Shown in pieces: positions 51,223 through 59,596 of a stretch of DNA of 64,000 nt; the first letter of the stretch is position 1; each line of letters starts with the position of its first letter. A program made the translations under genes and the position numbers. Origin of the DNA: Streptomyces avicenniae (GTDB lineage Bacteria > Actinomycetota > Actinomycetes > Streptomycetales > Streptomycetaceae). Under the pieces are notes generated by a model. That model did no database searches and was not told the origin of the DNA. It saw nothing but the letters and a program-made list of their open reading frames with translations. Location: contig NZ_JOEK01000006.1 of the NCBI RefSeq assembly GCF_000719135.1, positions 190,064 through 254,063 on the forward strand, read 5' to 3'.

Positions 51223-51471
51223 GGCGGCGCTCCTGGACCTCCGGGAGGGACGCCGCGGCCTTGACGCGTTCCACGACCGCGAGCCCCGCTTCCGCCTCGT
51301 CGCCCGACCCGCCGAGACGCTCGGCGTCCGCCGTCGTGAACGCCCCTGGTCCGGCGCGCTTCCCCCCGCGACCGGCTCGTCGGGCCCGCCTGTCAACTCG
51401 GCTTGCCTGAAGAGGAATGCGCCATGTCCGACACCCCTCAGGACGAGACCCGGGGCGGACGGGCGCAGGAA

Positions 51472-51519
51472 TTGCAGAGATCTCTTCGCAGAGGGTCCTT
51501 TGCAGAGAGTCGTTCGCAA
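51472..51519. promoter_or_regulatory. Operator-like repeats before the winged-helix/MFS operon
   Basis: AGAGATCTCT (51476-51485) is a perfect palindrome, flanked by TTGC and GCAG. A second element TTGC-N12-GCAA lies at 51500-51519 and sits between -35 and -10. Both contain a TTGCAGAGA half. Likely sites for the encoded winged-helix regulator. Confidence 0.45.
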
Positions 51520-51527
51520 GGTAGGCT
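51499..51527 (+). promoter_or_regulatory. Promoter of the winged-helix/MFS operon
   Basis: TTTGCA (51499-51504) and TAGGCT (51522-51527) have 17-base spacing; ATG follows six bases later, again implying leaderless mRNA. Confidence 0.5.
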
Positions 51528-51533
51528 CGCCGC

Positions 51534-52154
51534 ATGCCCGACGAACCCGAGCGCCCCGCGCCGTCCCCCGCGCCGACCTCCCGGCCCAGCCGCCGCCTCG
51601 ACGCCACGAGCCTGCGCGGCCTGGCCCACCCCCTGCGCATGACCCTGCTCGACCACCTCACCCTCGAAGGGCCCGCCACGGCCACCGGCCTCGCCGCCCG
51701 CGTCGGCGAGAGCAGCGGCACCGTCAGCTGGCACCTGCGGCACCTCGCGCGGCACGGCTTCATCACCGAGGACACCGGACGCGGCACGCGCCGCGAGCGC
51801 TGGTGGCGCGTCGTGGAGGAGGCCAAGGTCCTGGACACCGCCGAGTTCCGCGGCGACCCCGAGGCGTCCGGCGCGCTCTCCCTCTACCTCCAGGAGACCG
51901 TGCGGCGGCAGTTCGCCCGCGTCACGGACTACCTCGGCGAGGCGTGGGACGAGGACTGGCAGCGGGCCGGGGCCGTCGTGGAGTGGCGCGACCTGCGGCT
52001 CGACCCGGCCGGACTGCGCGCGCTCCAGGAGGAGTTGCTCGCCGTCCTCGCCCGCCACTCGGAGGCGGCGAAGGCCGCGCAGGCCGGGCCCGACGCGCTG
52101 CCGGTGACCGTACAGATCCAGGCGTTCCCGCGCCGGGTCGAGGGGGACGCGTGA
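51534..52154 (+). CDS. ArsR/HTH_20-type winged-helix regulator
   Basis: 206 aa, ATG at 51534. After a Pro-rich tail, DATSLRGLAHPLRMTLLDHLTLEGPATATGLAARVGESSGTVSWHLRHLARHGFI forms the winged helix (about 24-78). The C-terminal part resembles streptomycete regulators with ETVRRQFARVTDYLGEAWDEDWQ. Stop overlaps the MFS start by 4 bp, so it likely represses its own exporter operon through the repeats upstream. Confidence 0.88.
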   Translation: MPDEPERPAPSPAPTSRPSRRLDATSLRGLAHPLRMTLLDHLTLEGPATATGLAARVGESSGTVSWHLRHLARHGFITEDTGRGTRRERWWRVVEEAKVLDTAEFRGDPEASGALSLYLQETVRRQFARVTDYLGEAWDEDWQRAGAVVEWRDLRLDPAGLRALQEELLAVLARHSEAAKAAQAGPDALPVTVQIQAFPRRVEGDA

Positions 52155-53440
52155 GCGCCGGGCAGCGGGGCGGACTCCTGCGCAGGCACCGGGACTTCCG
52201 GCTCCTGTGGTGCGGTGAGACGACGGGGAAGTACGGCGCGTCCGTGACGTCGGTGGCGATGCCGCTCGTCGCGGTGTCCACGCTGGACGCGAACGCGTTC
52301 CAGGTCGGCCTGCTCAGCGCCTCGGCGTGGGCGCCCTGGCTGCTGATCGGCCTCCCGGCCGGGGCGTGGATCGACCGGATGCGGCGCAGGCCGGTGATGC
52401 TGGCGGCGGCGGCCGTCTCGTGCGTCCTGTTCGCACTGGTACCGCTGGCCGCCTGGGCGGGGCGGCTGAGCCTCGGGCTGCTGCTGGCCGTCGCGCTGCT
52501 CGGCGGCACCGCGGCCGTCTTCTTCCAGACCGCCTACAGCGCCTACCTGCCCGGCCTCCTCGACCCCGCCGACCAGGCGGAGGGCAACGCGGCGCTGCAC
52601 GGCAGCGCGTCCGCCGCGCAGATCGCCGGGCTCGGCTCCGCCGGGCTCATCGCCCAGGCCGCCGGGACGGTCAACGCGATGGCGGCCAACGCCGCGACGT
52701 TCCTCGTCTCCCTCCTCTGCCTCGCCCGCATCAGGCACCGCGAGCCGCGCCCCACCCCCGCGCGGCGCGCGCTGACGGCCGAAGTCGCCGACGGGCTGCG
52801 GCTGGTGGGGCGCGACCGGTGGCTGCGCGCGTTCACGCTGTACGGCGCCGCGACCAACCTGGCGCTGATGGGCTACCAGTCGATCCAGTTCCTCTTCCTC
52901 GTCCGCACCCTCGGCATGGCACCCGGCACCGTCGGCGCGCTGATCGCCGTCACGGGGGCGGGGGGCGTCGTCGGCGCACTGGCCGCCCGGCGGACGGCGG
53001 CGGCGCTCGGGACGGCACGGGCCGCCCTGCTCTTCGCCCTGCCCGTGCCCTCCCTCGCCCTGCTGATGCCCCTGGCCACCGGCGGCGCGGGCGTGGCCCT
53101 GTTCGCGATCGGCGGCTTCGGCGTGACGGCGGGCATCGTCGCCGTGAACATCCTCAAGTCCGGCTTCCAGCAGCGCTGGTGCCCGCCCGCGCTCCTCGGG
53201 CGGCTGACGGCCAGCGGCGCGTTCCTCACGTACGGCGCCGTGCCGCTCGGCGCGCTGCTCGGCGGCTGGCTCGGCACGGTCACGGACCTGCGCACGGCCA
53301 TGTTCGTCACGACGGCCGCCGTCCCCCTGGCCGGACTGCTGCTCCTGTTCTCCCCGCTGCGCCACGTACGCGACCTGCCGACCCGCCCCGCCGCGACGGC
53401 CACCCCCGCGCCGCTGGACGCCGAACGGGCGGAGCGCTGA
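52151..53440 (+). CDS. MFS exporter (macrolide-efflux-like)
   Basis: 429 aa, GTG at 52151 in a GTGA overlap. Twelve helices; HRDFRLLWCGETTGKYGASVTSVAMPLVAV, FQVGLLSASAWAPWLLIGLPAGAWIDRMRRRPVM and FFQTAYSAYLPGLLDPADQAEGNAAL are conserved in the MFS_3 / MefA-like group. Function is likely export of a drug or metabolite controlled by the winged-helix protein. Confidence 0.9.
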   Translation: MSAGQRGGLLRRHRDFRLLWCGETTGKYGASVTSVAMPLVAVSTLDANAFQVGLLSASAWAPWLLIGLPAGAWIDRMRRRPVMLAAAAVSCVLFALVPLAAWAGRLSLGLLLAVALLGGTAAVFFQTAYSAYLPGLLDPADQAEGNAALHGSASAAQIAGLGSAGLIAQAAGTVNAMAANAATFLVSLLCLARIRHREPRPTPARRALTAEVADGLRLVGRDRWLRAFTLYGAATNLALMGYQSIQFLFLVRTLGMAPGTVGALIAVTGAGGVVGALAARRTAAALGTARAALLFALPVPSLALLMPLATGGAGVALFAIGGFGVTAGIVAVNILKSGFQQRWCPPALLGRLTASGAFLTYGAVPLGALLGGWLGTVTDLRTAMFVTTAAVPLAGLLLLFSPLRHVRDLPTRPAATATPAPLDAERAER

Positions 53441-53592
53441 AGGCCGTTGACCGCACGGCGGCGCCGGGGGCCGCCGGGTCACCGGTACGGGTGAGCCGGG
53501 GCCGGATCGCGCGCGGCGGGACCGTGGCGGGGTAACCGACGGGTGCCACCGCCGACCGATCAGCGGCCGGGCGCCCCTCCGGGAGGTACCGC

Positions 53593-54822
53593 ATGCGTGT
53601 CCTCTGCACGGCGACAGGCGCACCCTCGCACGGCCGGGCGCTGCTGCCCCTGGCGCGGGCGCTGGCCGAGGGCGGGCACGAGGTCACCGTCGTCGCCACC
53701 GAGGCCCTGTCCCCCCTCCTCGCCCGGGACGGCATCGGCGTCCGCCCCACGATGCCGCCCCTGCCGCCCCCGCCCCCGTCACCACCGCCGTCATCGTCAC
53801 CGTCACCGTCCGGCGGCGCCAGCCGCTTCGACCGGCGCACCGCCCAACTCTGCGGCGCCTACGCGCACAAGACCCTCGGCGTCCTGCGCGCGGCCGCCCG
53901 CGACGTACGGCCCGACCTCATCCTGCGCCACGGCATGGACCTCGCATCCTGCCTGCTCGCCGAGCAGTTGGACGTACCGCACCTGCCGACCCCCTGCGGC
54001 TTCGTCAACATGCTCGACCCCGCCGCGCTGCTCCCCGCCCTCAACGGGCTGCGGGCCGGGCTCGGTCTGCGCCCGCAGGACGACCCGGCCTCCCTCTACC
54101 CGCACGGGCGGCTGGACTACATCCCCCCTGCCTACTCGTTCGCCAACTCCCCCATCCCCGTGCTCGCCTACCGGCAGCCGCCGTCGGCCGACGGCGCCGG
54201 GCTGCCGCCCTGGGTCGCCGCTCTCCCGGCCGACCGGCCGCTGGTGTTCGCGTCCGTCGGCACCTCCCTGCCGCTGATCCGCAGCCGTTCGCGGGACGGA
54301 GGCATGCCCGAGGGCCTGACCGATCCGGCGGCGCAACTGCGCACGATCGTCGCCGCCCTCTCCCGGCTCGACGTCGTCGCGATCGTGGCCACCGCGGGCA
54401 TCCCCCTCGACGGCCGGGCGACGGGCCCGCACGTCCACCTCATCGACCACCTCCCGCAGCCCCTGCTGCTCGAATGCGCCGACCTGCTGGTGACCCACGG
54501 CGGCTACAACTCCGTCAGCGAGGCCATCCGCACGGCCACCCCCATGGCCGTCGCGCCCAACTTCGCCGACCAGCCGCACAACGCGCGCCGCGTCGCGGAA
54601 CTCGGCCTCGGCCGCCACCTCGGCGACCCCACCCCTGGCGGCCTCGCCGCCGCCTGCCGCGCCCTCCTCGACGACCCGGCCACGACCGCGCGGCTGCGCG
54701 CCGCCCGCCTCGCGACGCTCGCCCTGCCCGACATCGCGCGCGTGCCCGACGACCTGGCGGAGATCGCGGCGGGGCGGCCCGTGGTCAGCCGTCCGAGCGA
54801 GGACGGCGGCGGTAGGACGTGA
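53593..54822 (+). CDS. GT1-family glycosyltransferase (MGT/EryCIII-like)
   Basis: 409 aa from ATG 53593 with GGGAGGTACCGC upstream. GT-B fold: MRVLCTATGAPSHGRALLPLARALAEGGHEVTVVA at the N-terminus, then a donor-binding C-terminal domain with VHLIDHLPQPLLLECADLLVTHGGYNSVSEAIRTATPMAVAPNFADQPHNARRVAELGLG. Acceptors are usually polyketides or other small molecules. A Pro/Ser run at residues 54-74 interrupts the N-terminal domain and is unusual. The end overlaps the convergent cell-wall protein gene by 38 bp. No biosynthetic partners are nearby, so a detoxifying or tailoring role is possible. Confidence 0.88.
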   Translation: MRVLCTATGAPSHGRALLPLARALAEGGHEVTVVATEALSPLLARDGIGVRPTMPPLPPPPPSPPPSSSPSPSGGASRFDRRTAQLCGAYAHKTLGVLRAAARDVRPDLILRHGMDLASCLLAEQLDVPHLPTPCGFVNMLDPAALLPALNGLRAGLGLRPQDDPASLYPHGRLDYIPPAYSFANSPIPVLAYRQPPSADGAGLPPWVAALPADRPLVFASVGTSLPLIRSRSRDGGMPEGLTDPAAQLRTIVAALSRLDVVAIVATAGIPLDGRATGPHVHLIDHLPQPLLLECADLLVTHGGYNSVSEAIRTATPMAVAPNFADQPHNARRVAELGLGRHLGDPTPGGLAAACRALLDDPATTARLRAARLATLALPDIARVPDDLAEIAAGRPVVSRPSEDGGGRT

Positions 54823-55525
54823 GGACGACGCCCGCCCCTGCGGCGACGGTGAGCGCGGCGGTGGTGGCGACGAGCGGCACCGACGACTCCCGTCCCGTCT
54901 CGGCGAGTTCGGTGCCGCCGGGCTCGGGGGTGACGACCAGCGTGGGGCCCGGCCGGGTGGACGAGGCTTCGACCGGGTAGGTGAGGCGCGCGTCCTCGCC
55001 GCGCAGGCAGTCGGCCTCGCCGGACACGCTCATGCTCCCGAGCCCCACCTCCGCGTATCCGGGCGGGGCCTCGTCCACGCGGACGCGCAGCCGCACCTCG
55101 ACGCCGTCGCCAGGCCGCACGTCCCTGGCCACGGCGAAGTGCCCGGCGGCGAGGTCGGTCTCGAACACGACGTCCCGCCAGCCGTCCGGCGCCCGCCACT
55201 CGATGTCCACCGGCCAGGAGACGCCGTCGTCCTCCGCCGGGTGGGCCCACAGGTCGGCGTACGTGTAGAGGTTCACGAGGGGTTCCTCGCCGGTGTTCGT
55301 CCAGCGGACGGCCAGCTCGTCCCAGCCGCCGGGCACGACGATGTCCGGGCCGTCCGTCACCTCGACGGTGACCGGGATGTCGCCGCCCTCCCCCGAGCAC
55401 TCCACGTGGTCGTCGCCGGTCACCGGCAGCGCGGGGACGTCGGCCGCCCGCGCGGTGCCCGTGACGGGCAGCAGGACGGCGGACGCGGACACCGCGGTCA
55501 CGGCGAGGGGACGGCTGAGCTTCAT
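54785..55525 (-). CDS. Sortase-anchored cell-wall protein (LAETG)
   Basis: 246 aa. Signal peptide at residues 1-27 (MKLSRPLAVTAVSASAVLLP, ARA cleavage), a beta-rich central region (VEVTDGPDIVVPGGWDELAVRWTNTGEEP, RVDEAPPGYAEVGLGSMSVSG), then the sorting signal LAETG at 207-211, a hydrophobic helix and the basic tail SYRRRPRSDG. LAxTG is the preferred motif of class E sortases of Streptomyces, as in chaplins. The protein is probably attached to peptidoglycan. Cys residues near 43 and 176 could form a disulphide. Function unknown. Confidence 0.88.
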   Translation of the reverse strand: MKLSRPLAVTAVSASAVLLPVTGTARAADVPALPVTGDDHVECSGEGGDIPVTVEVTDGPDIVVPGGWDELAVRWTNTGEEPLVNLYTYADLWAHPAEDDGVSWPVDIEWRAPDGWRDVVFETDLAAGHFAVARDVRPGDGVEVRLRVRVDEAPPGYAEVGLGSMSVSGEADCLRGEDARLTYPVEASSTRPGPTLVVTPEPGGTELAETGRESSVPLVATTAALTVAAGAGVVLTSYRRRPRSDG

Positions 55526-55615
55526 ACGGGCCTCACAGGGCGGGGATCGACGGTGCCTGACGTCGTGCGTGTGTACGACGCTCGCCGGGGGCCTTCCGTT
55601 GTACGCGGCGGCCGG

Positions 55616-56434
55616 TCAACTCGCGTACAGGCGGCCCGAGTCGGCGTACCGGCCCGGCGTCGTGCCGAGGAGGCGCCTGAAGTGCCGGGTGAGGTGCGGC
55701 TGGTCGTGGAACCCGGCCGTGACCGCGGCCTCGGCGGGCCCTGTCCCGTCCAGCAGCAGCCGCCGCGCGAGATCGACGCGCCGCGCGGTCAGGTACCGGT
55801 GCGGCGGCATGCCGAACTCCCTGCCGAACGCCCGCACCAGGGACGTCGGGTGGGCGTGCAGCAGCGTGGCGGCCTCCCGCAGCGTGACGCCCTCGGCGAC
55901 GCGCCCGTCCAGCAGGTCGCGCAGCGCGCCCGCCAGGCCCGCGTCCCGCGTCGGAGGCGGGGCGGCCACGGGCGGCGCGCCCAGGTGCCCGCGCAGCCGC
56001 TCGCCGACGAGCGCGAGCAGGCTCTCGGCCTCAAGCCGGTCGTGGCCCGGCGCGGACAGCACGGCGTGCAGCCGGTCGGTCAGGCGGCGCGCGGCAGGGT
56101 CGCGCAGGACGGGCCTGTCCACGGACGGGCCGATCAACTCCTCGCCCAGCTCGGTCGGTTCGAGGTACAGGACGCGCTTGCGGAAGCCGCGCGGGGTGGC
56201 GGCCTGCCCGTTGTGCGGGACGTGCGGCGGCAGCAGGGTGACGCCCCGGCCGAGGGCGCCGTGCTCGTGCCGCGACAGGTCGTAGCGGACGGCGCCCGCG
56301 TCCACGACGAGCAGCGTCCACGTGTCGTGCGTGTGCATCGGGTAGACGTGGCCGGTCATCCGGGCGTGCAGGACCTCGGCGACGCCCGGGAGCGCCGGGC
56401 GCCAGGCCGTGATCTCGGAGACCGCGCCGGGCAC
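55616..56434 (-). CDS. AraC-family regulator with cupin sensor
   Basis: 272 aa from GTG 56434, with AGGGGAAG upstream. N-terminal cupin (VLHARMTGHVYPMHTHDTWTLLVVDAGAVRYDL, LLPPHVPHNGQAATPRGFRKRVLYLEP) and C-terminal double HTH (ATLLHAHPTSLVRAFGREFGMPPHRYLTARRVDLARRLLLDG, FHDQPHLTRHFRRLLGTTPGRY). Divergent from the DUF2000 gene, a common genomic pair in actinobacteria, so it probably controls that gene. Confidence 0.9.
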   Translation of the reverse strand: MPGAVSEITAWRPALPGVAEVLHARMTGHVYPMHTHDTWTLLVVDAGAVRYDLSRHEHGALGRGVTLLPPHVPHNGQAATPRGFRKRVLYLEPTELGEELIGPSVDRPVLRDPAARRLTDRLHAVLSAPGHDRLEAESLLALVGERLRGHLGAPPVAAPPPTRDAGLAGALRDLLDGRVAEGVTLREAATLLHAHPTSLVRAFGREFGMPPHRYLTARRVDLARRLLLDGTGPAEAAVTAGFHDQPHLTRHFRRLLGTTPGRYADSGRLYAS

Positions 56435-56537
56435 GGAACCACTTCCCCTCACGGACGGCCCCGCACGGACGCACGGCCGTCGCACCGGCCAGGATCGTAC
56501 AAGACCGCGCCGCGCGGCCCGCGCGACGATCGCGGGC

Positions 56538-56969
56538 ATGGAGAACGCACCACGACCCGTCCGGTTCGACACGAAGATCGCCGTCCTGCTGCGGGACGAC
56601 CTGGAGACCTGGCAGCGGCTGAACGTCACCGCGTTCCTCGTCAGCGGGCTCGGCAGCCGCGTCCCCGAGGTGGTCGGCGAGCCCTACGCGGACGCGGACG
56701 GCGTCGCGTACCTGCCGATGTTCCGGCAGCCGGTGCTCGTCTTCGAGGGGGCGAAGGAGACGCTGGGCCGGGCGCACGCGCGGGCCGTGGCGCGCGGCCT
56801 CGCGACGGCGGTGTTCACGTCCGACCTGTTCGCGACGTCGAACGACCGCGACAACCGTGCCGCCGTGGCCGCCGTGGCGACGGCGGACCTCGATCTCGTC
56901 GGCCTGGCCGTCCACGGGCCGCGCGGCGCGGTGGACAAGACGCTCAAGGGCGCCCGCATGCACCCCTGA
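56538..56969 (+). CDS. DUF2000-family protein
   Basis: 143 aa, ATG at 56538. FDTKIAVLLRDDLETWQRLNVTAFLVSGL and YLPMFRQPVLVFEGAKETLGRAHARAV, ending AVHGPRGAVDKTLKGARMHP, are typical of DUF2000. Small alpha-beta proteins of unknown function, often beside AraC regulators as here. The intergenic region of 103 bp holds the presumed operator. Confidence 0.88.
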   Translation: MENAPRPVRFDTKIAVLLRDDLETWQRLNVTAFLVSGLGSRVPEVVGEPYADADGVAYLPMFRQPVLVFEGAKETLGRAHARAVARGLATAVFTSDLFATSNDRDNRAAVAAVATADLDLVGLAVHGPRGAVDKTLKGARMHP

Positions 56970-56990
56970 CGCGGCCGCGGGGCGGACGGC

Positions 56991-57584
56991 CTATGCGCTG
57001 TCGCCGCCGCGACGGTACACGGTGATCAGGACGCCGGACGGTGTCGGTCGCGCGCTGGTCAGCTTCAGGCGGCGCAGGGTCCTGCCGTCGGCGAAAAGCT
57101 TCTTCCCGCCGCCCAGGACGAGGGGGAGGACCAACAGCCGGTACTCGTCCACGAGGTCGTGCTCGATCAGGGTTCCGAGCAGCTTTCCGCTGCCCAGCAC
57201 CACCGTCTCCCCCTCCGTCGCCGCCTTGACACGGCCGACCTCCCGCGCAATGTCGGGCCCGATCACGGTGGAGTTGGCCCACGCCGGATCGCCGAGCGTG
57301 CGGGAGGCCACGTACTTGGGCATCGCGTTCATCGCGGCCACCGCGGGGTCGTCCCTGTCGGCGTACGGCCAGGTGGCGGCGAAGATCTCGTACGTCCTGC
57401 GGCCCAGGAGCAGGGCCCCGGCGCCCGCCGTGGCCTCGCTCATGAACCGCTCCACCGCCTCGTCCACGTACGGCAACACCCAGCCGCCGTGGTCGAACCC
57501 GCCCTCCCGGTCCTCGTCGGGCGAGAGGACCGACTGCATCACGCCGTCCAGCGAGACGAAGTTGACGACGGCCAGGTGTCCCAT
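56991..57584 (-). CDS. Dihydrofolate-reductase-like (RibD C-terminal) protein
   Basis: 197 aa, ATG at 57584 with GGAGGAG upstream. Family blocks: VVNFVSLDGVMQS, GALLLGRRTYEIFAATWPYA, VASRTLGDPAWANSTVI, VVLGSGKLLGTLIEHDLVDEYRLLVLPLVLGGGKKLF. NADPH-binding reductases of this type seldom have proven substrates. Convergent with the DUF2000 gene. Confidence 0.9.
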   Translation of the reverse strand: MGHLAVVNFVSLDGVMQSVLSPDEDREGGFDHGGWVLPYVDEAVERFMSEATAGAGALLLGRRTYEIFAATWPYADRDDPAVAAMNAMPKYVASRTLGDPAWANSTVIGPDIAREVGRVKAATEGETVVLGSGKLLGTLIEHDLVDEYRLLVLPLVLGGGKKLFADGRTLRRLKLTSARPTPSGVLITVYRRGGDSA

Positions 57585-57669
57585 GTGCTGCTCCTCCGTG
57601 TGCGGTGCTTCCGAGGTGTTGACCGCGCGCGGGAGCCGACCTCATCGGTCGGGCCGGGGGTACGAGACG

Positions 57670-58854
57670 TCAGGCCGTGACGCGCAGTTCGCTGAGCCCC
57701 CTGATGACGAACTCGGGGCGGCGGCGCGGCTCCGCCGCCAGGCGCAGGCCGGGCAGGCGGGTGGTGAGCGCGGCGAGGGCGGCGGCGATCTCGACGCGGG
57801 CGAGGGGCGCGCCGACGCAGTAGTGGATGCCCGCGCCGAAGCCGAGGTGCCGGTTCGGGGTGCGGCCGATGTCGAGGGCGTCCGGGTCGGTGAAGACGGC
57901 CGGGTCACGGGCCGCCGCGCCGAGCAGGGCGGCGATCCGGTCGCCGGGCTCCAGCGCGTACCCGGCGACGGTCGTCGGCGCGGTCGCGGTGCGTTCGAAG
58001 AGCTGGAGGGGCGCGTCGTGGCGGATCAGTTCCTCGACGGCGGTGGGCAGCAGCGCGGGCGAGGCGACGAGGCGGTCCCACTGGTCGCGGTGGCGCAGCA
58101 GCGCGAGGACGCCGTTGCCGATGACGTTGACCGTCGCCTCGTGGCCCGCCATCAGCAACAGCACGGCGGTGCCGACGAGTTCGTCGGCCGTCAGCCGGTC
58201 GCCGCCGTCGCGCGCCGCGACGAGGTCGCTGATCAGGTCGTCGCCCGGGTGCCGCGCCCGGTCCTCGGCGAGCGCGGTGAGGTAGGCGACGAACTCGGCG
58301 GACGCCGTCTCGGCCGCCGCAGCGCCCTCGGGCGGAAGGCCGAACTCGTACATCTTCACGATCGCGTGCGACCACGGCTGGAGCAGCGGCCGGTCGGCGG
58401 TGGGGACACCGAGGAGTTCGGCGATCACCTCGACCGGCAGCGGCCCGGCGAGGTGGACGAGCAGGTCGGCGGAGCCGTCGGCCTCGATCGCGGCGGCGAG
58501 CCGGGCCACCATGCCGTCCGCGATCTCCTGGACGCGGGACCGCAGCCGCTCGGTGTGGCCGCGCCCGAAGGCGCCGGAGATGAGCCGCCGCAGCCGCGTG
58601 TGGCGGGGCGGCTCGGCCTCCAGCAGGGAGTTGCGGTGCAGCAGGTTGAAGGCGGGGAACGCGGCGGCGGGCTCCTTGTCGCGCCACAGGCGGCCCGCCG
58701 CGCGGTCCCGCAGGATCTCGGCGCACGCGGCGTGCGTGACGGCGACCGGCAGCCCCAGGCCCTCGTGCGGGTGCACCGGGCCCGCCGCGCGCAGGGCGGC
58801 GAAGGCGGGGTACGGGTCGTCGAGGAAGGCGGGGTCGGCGGGGTCGAACGTCAT
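57670..58854 (-). CDS. Cytochrome P450 (bacterial class I type)
   Basis: 394 aa. Heme-binding loop FGAGIHYCVGAPLAR with Cys346; I-helix LLMAGHEATVN carrying the acid-alcohol pair variant HEAT; K-helix ExxR in AVEELIRHD; and a proximal NRHLGFG. Length and motifs fit CYP107/105-like oxygenases that hydroxylate secondary metabolites or xenobiotics. No ferredoxin or biosynthetic gene is adjacent, so redox partners and substrate are unknown. Confidence 0.92.
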   Translation of the reverse strand: MTFDPADPAFLDDPYPAFAALRAAGPVHPHEGLGLPVAVTHAACAEILRDRAAGRLWRDKEPAAAFPAFNLLHRNSLLEAEPPRHTRLRRLISGAFGRGHTERLRSRVQEIADGMVARLAAAIEADGSADLLVHLAGPLPVEVIAELLGVPTADRPLLQPWSHAIVKMYEFGLPPEGAAAAETASAEFVAYLTALAEDRARHPGDDLISDLVAARDGGDRLTADELVGTAVLLLMAGHEATVNVIGNGVLALLRHRDQWDRLVASPALLPTAVEELIRHDAPLQLFERTATAPTTVAGYALEPGDRIAALLGAAARDPAVFTDPDALDIGRTPNRHLGFGAGIHYCVGAPLARVEIAAALAALTTRLPGLRLAAEPRRRPEFVIRGLSELRVTA

Positions 58855-59005
58855 GCCTCGACGGTAACCGGCCGGCGCGGGCGGCGGCCCGGCGGGCGCC
58901 CGCGACTCCCCGCGTCCGGGGCCTTGCGCGGCGTCGCGGGCGGGTGCTCAATGGAGGGCACGGTTTCGGGGGAGCCGTCCGCCGGACCGGCGAGAGGGGG
59001 GAGCG

Positions 59006-59596
59006 ATGTCGTCCGAGCAGCGGGGCGTCCGGCCGGGCGCCGACACCTGGGGGCCGCCGCCGCAACTGGGGCACGAGGCCATCGACGTGCGGGTGACCGA
59101 GCGTCTGCTGTGGATCGGCGAGGCCGCCTACCCCCTGGCGAACGTCACGCGCATCCACACCTTCCTGCTGCGGCCCCGCTACGGCGCGGCCGGGTTACGT
59201 TTCCTGCGGCAGGTGACGACGGCCGCGCTCGCCCTGCTGCTGCTGTTGGTCGTCGCGGAGAACGACCGGGACGTCCGGGAGTTCGCCGACGCCGTCGCGC
59301 CGGTGTGGCTGGCGCTGCTGGTCTTCTTCCTCGTCCAGCTGCTGTCGGTGTGGTTCGCGCGCTCGCACTTCGTGCTGGCCGTCGAGACGGCGGGCAGCTC
59401 CACGGCGGTGGTCACCAGCAGGAGCCGTGACCTGCTGCGCGGGGTGGTCGGGCGCCTGGCGCACGCCATCGAGCATCCGGGCGCCGAGTTCGTGGTGCGC
59501 GTGGAGCGGCTGTCCGTCAACGCCCGCAACTACCACTTCGGCGACACCGTCCACATCAACGGGGGTGTGGGCAACACGGGGGTGAAACGGACATGA
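59006..59596 (+). CDS. DUF6232-like membrane protein with C-terminal FGD/HINGG motif
   Basis: 196 aa, ATG at 59006 after GGGGGGAG. N-terminal domain EAIDVRVTERLLWIGEAAYPLANVTRIHTF resembles DUF6232, then two transmembrane helices (about 70-82 and 95-114) and an amphipathic C-terminal region HPGAEFVVRVERLSVNARN. The last 21 residues carry YHFGDTVHINGGVGNTG (176-192), repeated almost exactly at the N-terminus of the next protein. Codon 64 (59195-59197) is TTA, implying bldA dependence. The stop overlaps the partner start by 4 bp. Confidence 0.8.
   Translation: MSSEQRGVRPGADTWGPPPQLGHEAIDVRVTERLLWIGEAAYPLANVTRIHTFLLRPRYGAAGLRFLRQVTTAALALLLLLVVAENDRDVREFADAVAPVWLALLVFFLVQLLSVWFARSHFVLAVETAGSSTAVVTSRSRDLLRGVVGRLAHAIEHPGAEFVVRVERLSVNARNYHFGDTVHINGGVGNTGVKRT

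Larger units (their letters stand above)
51223..51533. other. Gap with regulator promoter and operator-like repeats
   Basis: 311 bp. The right end contains the promoter and repeats listed below. A short frame from ATG 51424 runs into the regulator gene in another phase and is probably not translated. Nothing else is recognised. Confidence 0.4.

Noticed and set aside
53760..53815. Possible repeat array in the GT1 gene
   Set aside because: Short Pro/Ser codon run inside a single open frame, not spaced repeats of any mobile or CRISPR type.
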